From positions 1,958,001 through 2,022,000 of the forward strand of contig CP081161.1 in NCBI GenBank assembly GCA_025141675.1: a DNA stretch of 64,000 nucleotides. The letters run 5' to 3'. Shown here piece after piece: positions 9,576-19,765 of the stretch. This DNA comes from Rhodobacteraceae bacterium S2214. Lineage in GTDB: Bacteria > Pseudomonadota > Alphaproteobacteria > Rhodobacterales > Rhodobacteraceae. Both the position numbers and the translations under genes were made by a program. The notes beneath the pieces are model-generated. The model saw nothing but the letters and a program-made list of their open reading frames with translations, did no database searches and was not told where the DNA came from. How positions within the stretch are numbered: the first letter of the stretch is position 1; each line of letters opens with the position of its first letter.

Positions 9576-10382
9576 TTATTCTTTTGTTATATCAGGCGCG
9601 TCGACGGCTTTCATACCGACAACGTGGTAACCTGCGTCTACGTGCAGAACTTCACCCGTCGTGCCGGAGCCGAGGTCGGACAGCAGGTAGAGCGCGGATT
9701 TGCCCACGTCTTCGATTGTCACGGTGCGGCGCAACGGTGAATTATATTCGTTCCATTTCAGGATGTAGCGGAAATCGCCGATCCCGGATGCGGCCAGCGT
9801 CTTGATCGGACCTGCAGAAATTGCGTTCACGCGAATTCCGTCTTTGCCGAGGTCTTCAGCCAGATAACGCACGGATGCTTCGAGCGCTGCTTTGCACAAG
9901 CCCATGACATTGTAGTGCGGCATCACACGTTCTGCGCCGTAGTAGGACAGTGTCAGGCAGGACCCGCCTTCGTTCATCATCTTTTCTGCGCGCTGCACAA
10001 CGGCGGTGAACGAGTAAACAGAGATGTCCATGGATGTCAGGAAGTTCTGACGGCTGGTGTCCACATAGCGGCCACGCAGTTCGCCTTTGTCAGAAAAGCC
10101 GATGGCGTGAACGACAAAGTCCAACTTGCCCCACTTCTTTTCGAGTTCAGCGAACAGAGCGTCGATCGATGCTTCATCATTGACGTCACACGGCAGGACG
10201 ATGTCGGATCCCGTTTGTGCGGCAAGTGGGCTGACACGTTTTAGAAGCGCGTCACCTTGATAAGAGAACGCCAGTTCGGCACCTGCGTCGGCACAGGCCT
10301 TCGCGATGCCCCAAGCAATCGACTTGTCGTTTGCCAAGCCCATTATCAGGCCGCGTTTGCCCTTCATCAATTCAGACTTCAT
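9576..10382 (-). CDS. fabI: Enoyl-[acyl-carrier-protein] reductase (NADH)
   Basis: Last reduction of the fatty acid elongation cycle and the target of triclosan-like inhibitors. An atypical SDR of 268 residues with RGLIMGLANDKSIAWGIAKA at the N-terminus (FabI nucleotide site) and the Tyr-x6-Lys catalytic pair in YNVMGLCKAALEASVRYLAE. ISAGPIKTLAASGI is the substrate-loop region. It is divergent from pdxH, so the 139-base gap holds both promoters. Confidence 0.96.
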   Translation of the reverse strand: MKSELMKGKRGLIMGLANDKSIAWGIAKACADAGAELAFSYQGDALLKRVSPLAAQTGSDIVLPCDVNDEASIDALFAELEKKWGKLDFVVHAIGFSDKGELRGRYVDTSRQNFLTSMDISVYSFTAVVQRAEKMMNEGGSCLTLSYYGAERVMPHYNVMGLCKAALEASVRYLAEDLGKDGIRVNAISAGPIKTLAASGIGDFRYILKWNEYNSPLRRTVTIEDVGKSALYLLSDLGSGTTGEVLHVDAGYHVVGMKAVDAPDITKE

Positions 10383-10521
10383 GTGGCTGCCCCTTATTTA
10401 TTTGTGCCATGTCTCCTGTGGTTTAGGCGATGCGGAGGAGCGCAGCAAGTTAAAGCACATTGTCAGATGGGTGCGAACGCCCTAACTCATTACATAGGAC
10501 CTGATACGAAGGACGGGACGT

Positions 10522-11127
10522 ATGGCAGATAGGGACGGAATTTTCGCGGGGGACGATCCGTTTGTGATCGCACAGCGCTGGCTCGATGATGCTACTGAAA
10601 CCGAAGTGAACGATCCGAATGCTATTGCTTTGGCAACGGTTGATTCGGATGGATTACCCAACGTCAGGATGGTCCTTTTGAAAGAAATCACCGCCGACGC
10701 TTTTGTTTTTTATACGAATTATGAAGGTCAAAAGGGGCAAGAGATCGAAGCATCGGGCAAAGCCGCCTTTGTCCTGCATTCAAAATCGCAACGCCGCCAA
10801 GTACGCGTTCGCGGCTTGGTTGAACGCGAAGATGCTGCTATTTCGGATGCATATTACGCGTCCAGATCGCTTCAGAGCCGTTTGGGGGCTTGGGCGTCTG
10901 CGCAATCCCGCCCTCTGGCATCGCGCGGTCGATTGATGGCTGAGGTTGCAAAAATCACGGCCCAAAAAGGGACGAACCCAGCGCGGCCTCCGCATTGGGG
11001 GGGCTATCGGATCACGCCGCTTGAGATAGAGTTTTGGGCAGATGGGGCCTATAGATTGCATGATCGCTTTAAGTGGACACGTCCCGCGCGAGACCAACAG
11101 TGGGAAATACAGCGCTTGAACCCATGA
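10522..11127 (+). CDS. pdxH: Pyridoxamine/pyridoxine 5'-phosphate oxidase
   Basis: FMN enzyme that makes pyridoxal 5'-phosphate. 201 residues. Seen: [19 protein letters not shown] (FMN-binding strand pair), [31 protein letters not shown], and the C-terminal [14 protein letters not shown] through RLNP, which is the conserved family end. Divergent from fabI. Confidence 0.95.
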   Translation: MADRDGIFAGDDPFVIAQRWLDDATETEVNDPNAIALATVDSDGLPNVRMVLLKEITADAFVFYTNYEGQKGQEIEASGKAAFVLHSKSQRRQVRVRGLVEREDAAISDAYYASRSLQSRLGAWASAQSRPLASRGRLMAEVAKITAQKGTNPARPPHWGGYRITPLEIEFWADGAYRLHDRFKWTRPARDQQWEIQRLNP

Positions 11128-11240
11128 ATTTCACGAAGCGTGAACGGTAAACGCTTGTCAGGCGGTTTGTTTTCTGATCGTTTAATGTATACCTAATCTA
11201 ATCAGCGGCCGAATGTCGCTCGGCGCGAAGAGTAATACAA

Positions 11241-11756
11241 ATGTCATCGACCACTCCGACCCACACTATCAAAGGCCATGTGAAGTGGTTCGACCCTACC
11301 AAGGGTTTTGGCTTTATCGTGCCCGAAGACGGCGGCAAGGACGTGCTGTTGCACGCAAACGTGCTGCGCAACTTTGGGCAAGGCTCTGTCGCGGATGGTG
11401 CCGAAATTGAAATCGAAGTGCAGGAAACAGATCGTGGCCTGCAAGCCGTTAGCGTTGTTGATATCGCCGTCGTCGTAGATTCGATTCCCCCGCTACGGGA
11501 TATGGAAGAACTATCGCCCGAAGATATCGCGAAAGTCACGATTGAACCTGCACGGGTGAAATGGTTCGACAAAGCCAAAGGATTTGGGTTTGCAAATGTC
11601 TTCCGCGACCCTGAAGATGTCTTTGTCCATATAGATGTGCTGCGTCGCTCTGGTTTGGCCAATTTGCAGGCCGGTGAAGCGATTGGTGTGCGTCTTTTCA
11701 ATGGTGAACGTGGGCGGATGGCGATTGATGTGGTGACGTGGGACAACGTGAGTTGA
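11241..11756 (+). CDS. Cold shock protein with two CSD domains
   Basis: Nucleic-acid-binding protein of 171 residues holding two cold shock domains in tandem. Domain 1 (about residues 9-75) has GHVKWFDPTKGFGFIVPEDG, with RNP1 KGFGFI and a modified RNP2 (VLLHA). Domain 2 (about 100-171) has RVKWFDKAKGFGFANVF and RNP2 VFVHI. Most bacterial Csp proteins have one domain; the fused form is typical of alphaproteobacteria. Its last codons overlap the start region of the DUF192 gene, so both are probably one transcript. The 113-base leader is without an obvious thermosensor fold. Confidence 0.9.
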   Translation: MSSTTPTHTIKGHVKWFDPTKGFGFIVPEDGGKDVLLHANVLRNFGQGSVADGAEIEIEVQETDRGLQAVSVVDIAVVVDSIPPLRDMEELSPEDIAKVTIEPARVKWFDKAKGFGFANVFRDPEDVFVHIDVLRRSGLANLQAGEAIGVRLFNGERGRMAIDVVTWDNVS

Positions 11757-12223
11757 TAAAAAGATGTGCGGCAGCGTTGCTGCTGGTGTGCTTTGGGGCA
11801 GGGGCTGCGTCTGCGGCTTGTTCTGAAGACGTGGTGCGGGTCGTTGGCGATTTTGGTCAGGCAAACTTCAAAGTTGATGTTGCCGATGATGATCAGGAAC
11901 GCGCGCAAGGATTGATGTTTGTTGAAAGCATGCCAACGCTTGGGGGCATGCTTTTTGTTTATGATCAGCCCGGTCATGCGACTTTCTGGATGCGAAACAC
12001 ACTGATTCCGTTGGATATGTTGTTTATCACGCCCGCAGGCGTGGTGTCCCATATCCACGAGAATGCGATTCCTGGCGATGAGACTACGATCGACGGCGGT
12101 AAAGGGATTCTTGCCGTGCTGGAGATCAATGGCGGCTTGTCATCACGGTTGGGAATTACAGAAGGGGCTATGATTCAGCACCCGTCTTTTGGCGCGGATT
12201 CCGTGTTACCTTGCCCAAAATAA
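11738..12223 (+). CDS. DUF192 family secreted protein
   Basis: A Sec signal peptide (KRCAAALLLVCFGAGAASA, cut before CSEDVV) leads into a DUF192 domain: LMFVESMPTLGGMLFVYD, ATFWMRNTLIPLDMLF and GILAVLEINGG are the family hallmarks. Function of the family is not settled. There is no in-frame ATG near the start. GTG 11738 lies inside the csp gene; TTG 11753 overlaps the csp stop in a TTGA arrangement and gives a shorter signal peptide, and may be the true start. Translational coupling to csp is likely either way. Confidence 0.85.
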   Translation: MGQRELIKRCAAALLLVCFGAGAASAACSEDVVRVVGDFGQANFKVDVADDDQERAQGLMFVESMPTLGGMLFVYDQPGHATFWMRNTLIPLDMLFITPAGVVSHIHENAIPGDETTIDGGKGILAVLEINGGLSSRLGITEGAMIQHPSFGADSVLPCPK

Positions 12224-12290
12224 AAAATCTTCATTTTGTAGAATTTAGGGGTTTTCAATCCCGATCGTACCCTCTAAATCAAGCCTCAGT

Positions 12291-12367
12291 CGGGGCATAG
12301 CGCAGCCTGGTAGCGCATCTGTTTTGGGAACAGAGGGTCGGGAGTTCGAATCTCTCTGCCCCGACCA
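12291..12367 (+). tRNA. tRNA-Pro (anticodon TGG)
   Basis: A full 77-base cloverleaf. Acceptor arms CGGGGCA (12291-12297) and TGCCCCG (12357-12363) pair, discriminator A and an encoded CCA follow. The anticodon stem TCTGT/ACAGA encloses loop TTTGGGA with TGG at its centre. The T arm shows GGTTCGA-type sequence (GAGTTCGAATC). Followed by a terminator. Confidence 0.97.
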
Positions 12368-12390
12368 CTTCACAAAATTTGTGACAAACG

Positions 12391-12425
12391 AGCCGGTCGC
12401 CTTCATGGCGGGCCGGCTGTTTTGT
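12391..12425 (+). terminator. Terminator of tRNA-Pro
   Basis: AGCCGG-T-CGCC (12391-12401) pairs with GGCG-GG-CCGGCT (12407-12418) across loop TTCAT, followed by GTTTTGTTTG. A small internal bulge does not prevent a stable stem. Confidence 0.75.
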
Positions 12426-12676
12426 TTGTTGCGCCGTGGCGAATCTGCACAGCTACCAAATGTTGTGTGAGTAGGGTGCCGAACCGATTCTCACGGAATC
12501 GCCTGACAGCGGCGTTAAAGCAAAAGATGAGCCCTCGGGGCTAAGTCAGCCAGTTCATTAAACTTCTTCGGTTCGTCTTTTCCACAGGTCCGGTTAACCT
12601 TCTGTGGAGAACTCTGAGGATGAATCGGGGAAGTGTTTCCCGCCCTTTTTCAAACTCAGTCGTCAACTGCTTTAAT

Positions 12677-12805
12677 CTACATATAGTGGTAAAAAATCCG
12701 TTGACCCCCAAGGGGGCGATGCGCCAGATTGTGCGAGTTGCTAACGACCACACAATATGTGGTGTTGGGGATGGGGAACGGGCAGAAGCTCATACAATTT
12801 GTGGA
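12677..12805. promoter_or_regulatory. Three NrdR-box-like sites upstream of nrdJ
   Basis: Three 14-base sites share the pattern ACA-four A/T-rich bases-GTGG: CTACATATAGTGGT (12677-12690), ACACAATATGTGGT (12750-12763) and ATACAATTTGTGGA (12792-12805). Starts are 73 and 42 bases apart, close to seven and four helical turns, as expected for cooperative NrdR binding on one DNA face. A weak promoter TTGACC (12701) with an 18-base spacer to CAGATT (12725) would lie between sites 1 and 2. The link to NrdR is from the known consensus and the identity of the downstream gene; nothing else of note was seen in 12426-12943, and no cobalamin riboswitch was recognised. Confidence 0.6.
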
Positions 12806-12943
12806 CTTACAGGCTGAAAACTTAGGTTTTCGTCACTGGAATCGGTCGGCCCATCGCCAAGGCACGCAGACATGCGGATCCGTTGTTTGGATTCGGGACT
12901 AGGGACAGGCCGCAACGACGGCGCACATTACGGGGCAGACGCG

Positions 12944-15900
12944 ATGAGAATCGAACGCAATTTCACCAAAGCCGGCCAAGACGCATATGATGCTGTGGCA
13001 TTTAACACGACGACGTCCGAAATTCGGAACCCGGACGGCACAATCGTTTTCAAGTTGGACAATTGCGAGATTCCTGACGGCTGGTCCCAAGTCGCGTCAG
13101 ACGTCATCGCCCAGAAATACTTCCGCAAGGCTGGCGTTCCTTCAGAAATGAAGAAGGTCAAAGAAAAGGGTGTTCCAGAATTTCTATGGCGCTCTGTCCC
13201 GACTAAAGATGCGACATTTGGCGGTGAAACATCGGCCAAACAAGTTTTTGACCGTCTTGCAGGCGCATGGGCGTATTGGGGCTGGAAGGGCGGCTACTTT
13301 ACGAATGAAGAAGATGCCCGCGCTTATTTTGACGAAATGCGCTACATGTTGGCGACACAGCGTGCCGCACCAAATAGCCCGCAGTGGTTCAACACAGGCC
13401 TGCACTGGGCTTACGGTATCGACGGTCCGGCCCAAGGCCACCACTATGTCGACTACAAGACCGGCAAACTGACAAAATCAACATCTTCTTACGAACACCC
13501 GCAGCCGCATGCCTGCTTCATTCAGTCCGTTGCTGATGATTTGGTAAACGACGGCGGCATCATGGACCTGTGGGTCCGCGAAGCGCGCCTGTTCAAATAC
13601 GGCTCTGGCACAGGCACCAACTTTTCCTCGCTGCGTGGCGAAGGGGAGGCCCTGTCCGGTGGTGGTAAATCGTCCGGCCTGATGGGTTTCTTGAAAATCG
13701 GTGACCGTGCAGCTGGTGCGATCAAGTCCGGTGGGACAACGCGCCGTGCCGCCAAGATGGTCATCGTCGATGCGGATCACCCAGATATCGAAGATTTCAT
13801 CAACTGGAAGGTCATCGAAGAGCAGAAAGTTGCGTCCATCGTTGCTGGTTCCAAGATGCACGAAAAGTTCCTGAACGCGATCTTCAAAGCGATCAAAGAC
13901 TGGGACGGCAAAGAAGCGGATGCCTACGATCCGAAGGTGAACTCCAGCTTGCAAACTGCTGTTCGCGAAGCGAAAAAGGTTGCGATCCCTGAGACGTATA
14001 TCAAACGCGTTTTGGATTATGCAAAGCAGGGTCACACGTCGATTGAATTCCCGACCTATGACACCGACTGGGATTCAGAGGCCTATTCTTCTGTGTCTGG
14101 TCAAAACTCTAACAACTCTATCCGTGTCACAGATGCGTTCCTGAAAGCTGTCGAAAATGACGACGACTGGGACCTGATCAACCGCCGTGACGGTGAAGTG
14201 CAGCGCACAATCCGCGCACGTGATTTGTGGGAACAAGTTGGTCACGCCGCATGGGCCTGTGCCGATCCGGGCATCCAGTACCACGACACCGTGAACGCGT
14301 GGCACACATGCCCAGAAGACGGTGCAATCCGTGGATCAAACCCGTGTTCCGAATACATGTTCCTCGATGATACGGCATGTAACCTCGCGTCTATGAACCT
14401 GCTGACATTCTACAAGAATGGCGAGTTCCAAGTCGAAGACTACATGCACGCCACACGTCTCTGGACTGTGACGTTGGAAATTTCCGTGATGATGGCGCAG
14501 TTCCCGTCGAAGGAAATCGCGCAGCGCTCTTACGATTTCCGCACGTTGGGTCTGGGCTATGCGAACATCGGCGGTTTGCTGATGAACATGGGCTACGGTT
14601 ATGACAGTGACGAAGGCCGTTCTATGGGGGCCGCGTTGACAGCGATCATGACGGGCGTGTCTTATGCGACATCCGCTGAAATGGCGGGCGAGCAGGGGCC
14701 ATTCCCGGGTTATGCGAAGAACGCAGAGCACATGCTCAAAGTCATCCGCAACCACCGCAACGCCGCATACGGCAATACAGACGGCTACGAAAAGCTGGAC
14801 GTGAAACCTGTGCCTTTGGACCAAGCGAACTGCCCTGATCAGCGCTTGATCAAACTGGCTGAAGGCGCATGGGATGAAGCGTTGAAGCTGGGCGAAAAGC
14901 ACGGTTACCGCAACGCGCAGGTATCTGTGATTGCGCCAACTGGTACGATCGGTCTGGTGATGGATTGTGACACAACCGGTATCGAGCCTGACTTTGCGCT
15001 CGTGAAGTTCAAAAAGCTGGCTGGCGGTGGTTACTTCAAAATCATCAACCAATCTGTGCCTGCGGCGTTGGATACACTCGGCTATGGCTCTGCCCAGATT
15101 GAAGAGATCATTGCGTACGCAGTTGGTCACGGTTCCATCGGCCAAGCCCCTGCAATCAACCACACATCCTTGATCGGTCACGGTTTTGGCCAAGCCGAGA
15201 TCGACAAAGTGGAAGGCGCGCTGAAAGCCGCGTTCGACATCCGCTTTGTGTTTAACCAGTGGACCTTGGGCGAAGAGTTCTGCACCAAAACGCTTGGCAT
15301 CCCAGCCGAGAAGCTGAACGATCCGACCTTCGATCTGCTGCGCCACTTGGGCTACACAAAAGCCGAAATTGACGCAGCAAACGATCACGTCTGCGGGACA
15401 ATGACGCTGGAAGGCGCGCCGTTCCTCGAGGAAAAGCACCTCAACGTGTTTGATTGTGCGAACCCATGCGGCAAGAAGGGCAAGCGTTACCTGTCCGTCG
15501 ACAGCCACATCCACATGATGGCCGCGGCGCAATCGTTTATCTCCGGTGCGATTTCCAAGACGATCAACATGCCAAACGACGCGACCATCGAGGACTGCCA
15601 GAAAGCCTACGAACTGTCTTGGTCCTTGGGTGTGAAGGCGAACGCATTGTACCGTGACGGATCAAAGCTGTCCCAGCCATTGGCCGCTGCCTTGGTCGAA
15701 GACGATGATGAGGCGATGGAAACGTTGGAAAGCGGGTCCATGCACGAAAAGGCCGCTGTTCTCGCCGAGAAGATCGTCGAAAAGGTGATCATCAAGGAAG
15801 TTTACAAAGAGCAAGAGCGCACCAAAATGCCTGAACGCCGTAAAGGCTACACACAGAAAGCCATCGTTGGTGGTCACAAGGTGTACCTGCGGACAGGCGA

Positions 15901-16582
15901 ATACGAGGGCGGCAAGCTTGGTGAAATCTTCATCGACATGCACAAAGAGGGTGCCGGTTTCCGCGCCATGATGAACAACTTCGCCATCGCGGTGTCTGTT
16001 GGTCTGCAGTACGGTGTGCCGCTGGAAGAATTCGTCGACGCGTTCACATTCACCAAGTTCGAACCGGCTGGCATGGTTCAGGGCAACGACAGCATCAAGA
16101 ATGCGACGTCGATCCTTGACTACATCTTCCGCGAACTGGCTGTGTCCTATCTTGACCGGACCGATCTGGCCCACGTCAAACCGGAAGGCGCGTCTTTCGA
16201 TGATATCGGTCGCGGCGAGCAGGAAGGTGTGTCCAACGTCACAGCGCCATCCGATGCCGCAGCGTCCAAGTCATTGGAAGTGTTGAAACAGATCTCGTCT
16301 ACCGGTTACCTGCGCAAGCGGATGCCACAAGAGCTGATCGTGCTGAACGGCGGCGGCGGTGAGACTGCAAAAGCCCCGGGGGGCGAAGGTGATCTAGCGG
16401 TCGAGACTGTTGTGACGGAAACATCAACCGTGGCCGTCGCCACCAGCATGGACGCCCGTAGCAAGGCAAAAATGCAGGGGTACGAAGGCGAAGCTTGCGG
16501 CGAATGCGGCAACTATACTCTGGTGCGCAACGGGACATGTATGAAGTGCAACACCTGTGGCGGTACGTCTGGGTGTAGCTAA
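12944..16582 (+). CDS. nrdJ: Adenosylcobalamin-dependent ribonucleoside-diphosphate reductase (class II)
   Basis: Reduces ribonucleotides to deoxyribonucleotides with a coenzyme B12 radical, independent of oxygen. About 1212 residues from ATG 12944 (MRIERNFTK...), which matches the N-terminus I recall for relatives; the frame is open back to 12872. Seen: [44 protein letters not shown] (active-site cysteine region), [17 protein letters not shown], and a C-terminal Cys-rich tail [22 protein letters not shown] that resembles a zinc ribbon and probably re-reduces the active site. Preceded by NrdR-like sites and followed by a terminator, so a single-gene unit. Confidence 0.96.
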   Translation: MRIERNFTKAGQDAYDAVAFNTTTSEIRNPDGTIVFKLDNCEIPDGWSQVASDVIAQKYFRKAGVPSEMKKVKEKGVPEFLWRSVPTKDATFGGETSAKQVFDRLAGAWAYWGWKGGYFTNEEDARAYFDEMRYMLATQRAAPNSPQWFNTGLHWAYGIDGPAQGHHYVDYKTGKLTKSTSSYEHPQPHACFIQSVADDLVNDGGIMDLWVREARLFKYGSGTGTNFSSLRGEGEALSGGGKSSGLMGFLKIGDRAAGAIKSGGTTRRAAKMVIVDADHPDIEDFINWKVIEEQKVASIVAGSKMHEKFLNAIFKAIKDWDGKEADAYDPKVNSSLQTAVREAKKVAIPETYIKRVLDYAKQGHTSIEFPTYDTDWDSEAYSSVSGQNSNNSIRVTDAFLKAVENDDDWDLINRRDGEVQRTIRARDLWEQVGHAAWACADPGIQYHDTVNAWHTCPEDGAIRGSNPCSEYMFLDDTACNLASMNLLTFYKNGEFQVEDYMHATRLWTVTLEISVMMAQFPSKEIAQRSYDFRTLGLGYANIGGLLMNMGYGYDSDEGRSMGAALTAIMTGVSYATSAEMAGEQGPFPGYAKNAEHMLKVIRNHRNAAYGNTDGYEKLDVKPVPLDQANCPDQRLIKLAEGAWDEALKLGEKHGYRNAQVSVIAPTGTIGLVMDCDTTGIEPDFALVKFKKLAGGGYFKIINQSVPAALDTLGYGSAQIEEIIAYAVGHGSIGQAPAINHTSLIGHGFGQAEIDKVEGALKAAFDIRFVFNQWTLGEEFCTKTLGIPAEKLNDPTFDLLRHLGYTKAEIDAANDHVCGTMTLEGAPFLEEKHLNVFDCANPCGKKGKRYLSVDSHIHMMAAAQSFISGAISKTINMPNDATIEDCQKAYELSWSLGVKANALYRDGSKLSQPLAAALVEDDDEAMETLESGSMHEKAAVLAEKIVEKVIIKEVYKEQERTKMPERRKGYTQKAIVGGHKVYLRTGEYEGGKLGEIFIDMHKEGAGFRAMMNNFAIAVSVGLQYGVPLEEFVDAFTFTKFEPAGMVQGNDSIKNATSILDYIFRELAVSYLDRTDLAHVKPEGASFDDIGRGEQEGVSNVTAPSDAAASKSLEVLKQISSTGYLRKRMPQELIVLNGGGGETAKAPGGEGDLAVETVVTETSTVAVATSMDARSKAKMQGYEGEACGECGNYTLVRNGTCMKCNTCGGTSGCS

Positions 16583-16590
16583 AACTATCG

Positions 16591-16622
16591 GCGCCGAATC
16601 TTTGCGAAGATTCGGCGCTTTT
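16591..16622 (+). terminator. Terminator of nrdJ
   Basis: Perfect 12-bp stem GCGCCGAATCTT / AAGATTCGGCGC with loop TGCG, then TTTTC. It closes the nrdJ unit 9 bases after the stop codon. Confidence 0.92.
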
Positions 16623-16688
16623 CGAGACCCGGGGTGGGTGCGCTCACCCCCGGCGCGGATCGGGCCGCAGGCAAAAAACATTGAGCGG

Positions 16689-16694
16689 TATAAT
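16689..16694 (+). promoter_or_regulatory. Perfect -10 hexamer ahead of a short terminated transcript
   Basis: TATAAT occurs at 16689-16694 with no good -35 at 16-18 bases upstream. Any transcript would start near 16701 and meet a strong terminator at 16720-16745, giving an RNA of about 45 bases, or a leader that must be antiterminated to reach tniQ. Sequence evidence is only the hexamer and its spacing to the terminator. Confidence 0.3.
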
Positions 16695-16719
16695 CACGAG
16701 CCCGATAAGCGAAACTAAC

Positions 16720-16745
16720 GGGGTCCCTGCGGGGGCCCCTTTTTT
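16720..16745 (+). terminator. Rho-independent terminator before the tniQ remnant
   Basis: GGGGTCCC (16720-16727) pairs with GGGGCCCC (16732-16739), loop TGCG, followed by six T. It follows no visible coding gene: nrdJ already ends at the terminator at 16591. It may belong to a small RNA or be left from sequence that was interrupted by the island. Confidence 0.8.
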
Positions 16746-16826
16746 ACGGCCGCCGTCCGAAGGAGAGGGGTGTGATTTCTGCGTCAGCCCTTGTGGCGCG
16801 ACTTTTTGTCTGCGACATCCAAGACC

Positions 16827-18279
16827 ATGAGATTAAAGAACACGGTCACTCTCCATCCAGACGAGACTACGGCGTCGTTTGTTTCCCGGTTAGCAATCGC
16901 CAATGGGGTTTCAACAATTGCGGATGTCTTGATGGACGCTGAGCTGACCATGGCCGGGTTCTTGAAGGGGGACCCGAAGGTCTTCAGAAAGATCTCTGAT
17001 CTTTCCGGTGTCGCGATTTGCGACCCGACGAGACAGCCATGCGTGCCAACTGGAATGTCTCGCTACTAACTCCTTGGTCATGACTTTGGAAAGCAACATC
17101 TCTTGCGGGGCGAAAGCCGGGTTTGCCCAGCGTGCCTTCTTAGCGATACCGACATGCGGCTCACGTCTGGTGCGATGACGAAAACCTATATTCGGACGCT
17201 ATGGGTGATTTCGTCGGCGCGGGTCTGTCCGGTTCACAAGCTTGCTTTAATCCCACCGCCAGAAGATTCTTCCAAACATGAATTTGTAGATGCCTGGCTG
17301 CCTTGGATGTTTGAAGTGGTGGAGGGTGAACTCGACCAGAAGATTATTTGGGGTGGTCTGTACGATGACCACGTCGTTCGCCGGCTTAACGGCGACCATC
17401 CCGAAGGATGGGCAAACAGCTTCCCCATCGGGGCATTGGGCGCGATTTGCGAGGTGTTGGGGGGCTCTGTCATCCACGGGAAGACCGCCACTTTGGGCCG
17501 GCTCTCGCAAGAAGAACTAGCGATCGCAACATCTGCCGGGTCTGCTATGTTGAATGCTGGCCCCTCCGAAGTACGTTCTTATTTCGAACGCTTAAGAACG
17601 CACCCGGGAAAGCCACAAGACAGGCCGCAAGCGCGCTATGGCCGGATTTACGATTGGCTGAAACGGGGGACAGAGAGCGGCCCTGAGTTTGAGCCTCTAA
17701 AAGATCTGTTGCGGCATCATATTCTGGAAAATTGGCCATTTGGGGGCCGGAGAACAGGCGCTGGACCACACTTTGACTGAGCGACGCCTCCATTCTATCC
17801 GGACGGCGGCAACGGCCAATGATCTGCACCCGAAACGATTGCGCCGCATCTTGGCTGACGCGGGCATCATACAGAACAGCAATCTGGCTGACTTTGAGAT
17901 CATCTTTGACGCAGCGAAGGCGCGTGAGATCCTTGAGCAGGCAAGTGGTTCAGTTGCGTTTACTGCGGCACAAAAGAGATTGGGTTTGACCCGTGGCCAA
18001 ATAGAAACGCTGATTAAGCCCGAGATTCCGATCCCGGGTGAGGGGGGCAATCTCGCGCGCCCAAGGTTCACTGAGGCGACAATCGTATCGTGGCTGGAGA
18101 TGTTTGAATCATTTCCTGAATCTGAGAAGTGGGAGACGTTGACCACCATCGCCGATGCGGTTCGAAAGCACGGGGCATCCACTGATCGTATTTTGAAGCT
18201 CATCCTGGAAGGCCGCGCTAAGAAAGTCTTCCGGCTGAAAGGACAGAGTAACTTTTCCGCGATCCTGATCGACAAATGA
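16827..18279 (+). pseudogene. tniQ: TniQ/TnsD-family transposition target protein, broken by a stop and a frameshift
   Basis: TniQ proteins help select the target of Tn7-like transposition. Three reading pieces join into one protein of about 484 residues. Piece 1 (LHPDETTASFVSRLA...) runs in frame to TAA at 17067-17069; the same frame continues LLGHDFGKQHLLRGESRVCPACLLSD, with the TniQ zinc motif CPAC...CPVH, to 17740. There a run of five G (17742-17746) shifts the frame: removing one G joins ENWPF to GAGEQALDHTLTERRLHSIR and on to 18279. So one nonsense codon and one +1 slip inactivate it. The likely start is ATG 16827. No tniA or tniB adjoins. Confidence 0.8.
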
Positions 18280-18657
18280 GAAGTAGCTATGCTTTTTCGA
18301 TGCGACGAGGATACCGAAAGCGCAGTATTGAGTTACGGCACAAAGGGCGGAAACCGGAAATTCGCTGCAACAAAACTAACTAAAGCGGAAGGGTGAAAAG
18401 CGGTCATTCGCAAAGGTTTCGAAAGGAAAAGTGATCCGACCAAATAGCGCTCGGGTGAAGAGCGCAGCGCAAATTTGTTTTCTTCCAAGGTCGGTCGTTT
18501 CGTATCTAAATCCGAACGGGTAGGCATGGGAGGTAACACCGTCTGTTCTATATACACTATCTATACAACTTTCTTTTGAGATAGGCCCTTCGAACGCTTC
18601 GTTAATGGGGAGCCTAAATCAGCACCAAATGGCGCCACATTGATTGCGTCAAAGCAG
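18280..18657. other. Intergenic stretch between tniQ remnant and LysR gene; nothing recognised
   Basis: About 380 bases without a credible ORF on either strand. It is more A/T-rich than its surroundings around 18545-18580 (TCTATATACACTATC). It may hold eroded transposon or resolvase DNA, but no protein similarity or transposon end was recognised. Confidence 0.5.
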
Positions 18658-19569
18658 TCACCAGGACTCTCGCAACATGGAAAACACCTCTGACAGCATC
18701 GGGCCGTCTTTTCGACGATCCAAGGCGACGAAACAAAGACAAGCCGGCACCGAGACCGCGTTACAAACTGCAAGGCCAAAGGATTGCTTTTGATGCAGCG
18801 CAATGGAGTCGCGGCACAGGCTCAGGCCGATGCCCGACCGCACCATCTCTAACATCGAGGCCTCTTGGTCGACACGGGCCACGACACCCAGACGATCAGC
18901 CGGATTCGTGTAAACCTTTGAAAGCAAGCGATAGTGAACGGATTTTTCGGGGGTCCCAATCCAAGGGAGTTTTGCCAATTCCGACCAATCGGCGTTCTCA
19001 ATCTTGTTTTGCCAGCCAACCGGACCAATCACGCGGTAAGTGAAATCAGCCAATTTAATCGCATGTATCGGATCTTCGCTGTCTTGCCCCAGTTGGTCGA
19101 GGTCATCAGGCCCACACAGATAGAACCCTGCATCAATCTGGCCGCGCTTGAGCCATGTCATAACATCGCCGCTGACCCCGTGGGTCAGTTCGGTTTCGAT
19201 ATCAGGATGTTCGGCGCGCAGACGTGCCAACACCCGACCGAGCCGGATGAACTCGGGGTCAACGATCGTCCCGATCCGAAGCTTGCCACTGATGCGGCCA
19301 GATCGTTGGCGGGCACTGCGCTGAAACTCTTGCATCGCGTTTAGAACCTGTTCGGCCTTCGCCAGAACCGCCGCCCCGTCATGGCTAATCTGTAACCCTG
19401 TAGAGGTCCGGTTGAACAAGGCGATCCCGGTCTCTTCGCCAAGCCGTTTCAATTGATGGCTGATGGCTGGCTGTGTCAGGTTCAACACCTCGGCCGCGCG
19501 GGACACGCTGCCTTCACGGGCGACGGTCACGAAAGCCAAGATGCTGTTAATATTTGAAAACCGATCCAT
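18658..19569 (-). CDS. dddR: LysR-family regulator, probable DMSP-responsive DddR
   Basis: A 303-residue LysR protein with an N-terminal winged HTH (about residues 6-66; GSVSRAAEVLNLTQPAISHQ is the HTH core) and a periplasmic-binding-like effector domain (about 93-300). It is transcribed away from the dddA-like gene across a 196-base gap, the classic layout for a LysR activator of its neighbour. Known ddd clusters with DddD carry a LysR regulator called DddR; this name rests on position, while LysR membership is certain. Confidence 0.75.
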   Translation of the reverse strand: MDRFSNINSILAFVTVAREGSVSRAAEVLNLTQPAISHQLKRLGEETGIALFNRTSTGLQISHDGAAVLAKAEQVLNAMQEFQRSARQRSGRISGKLRIGTIVDPEFIRLGRVLARLRAEHPDIETELTHGVSGDVMTWLKRGQIDAGFYLCGPDDLDQLGQDSEDPIHAIKLADFTYRVIGPVGWQNKIENADWSELAKLPWIGTPEKSVHYRLLSKVYTNPADRLGVVARVDQEASMLEMVRSGIGLSLCRDSIALHQKQSFGLAVCNAVSVPACLCFVALDRRKDGPMLSEVFSMLRESW

Positions 19570-19595
19570 ATAAAAATTACTAATATTGGTCTGTG
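19566..19595. promoter_or_regulatory. A/T-rich candidate LysR site in the dddR-dddA gap
   Basis: The sequence CATATAAAAATTACTAATAT just upstream of the LysR start contains T-N11-A (T19571...A19583) within an imperfect A/T-rich dyad. T-N11-A is the LysR box pattern but is common by chance in such DNA, so this is weak support. Confidence 0.3.
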
Positions 19596-19765
19596 GTATT
19601 TGTCATTAGGTTTTTACGGTCATGTCGCCCAAAGGTCTTGAAAGGCGCGTTCAGGGAGGGGGCGTTTTTCGATAGCCGCAGTTTGCTTACGCAGCAAAAC
19701 GCTAAAGCGTCGATCACTCACTCCAGGTTAGCCGCGACAGCAAAGCTAAATGGATGGGGGACAAC

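Noticed and set aside
12426..12943. Cobalamin riboswitch before the B12-dependent nrdJ
   Set aside because: Looked for the conserved B12-box; not found. The NrdR-like sites explain the region better.
14336..15532. 398-codon open frame antisense to nrdJ
   Set aside because: It lies wholly inside nrdJ, gives a His/Arg/Val-rich sequence without any family motif, and is the shadow of codon bias in nrdJ.
17740..18279. Separate 179-residue gene after tniQ
   Set aside because: Its start region joins the preceding frame as one TniQ protein when one G is removed from the run at 17742-17746, so it is the C-terminal part of a broken gene.
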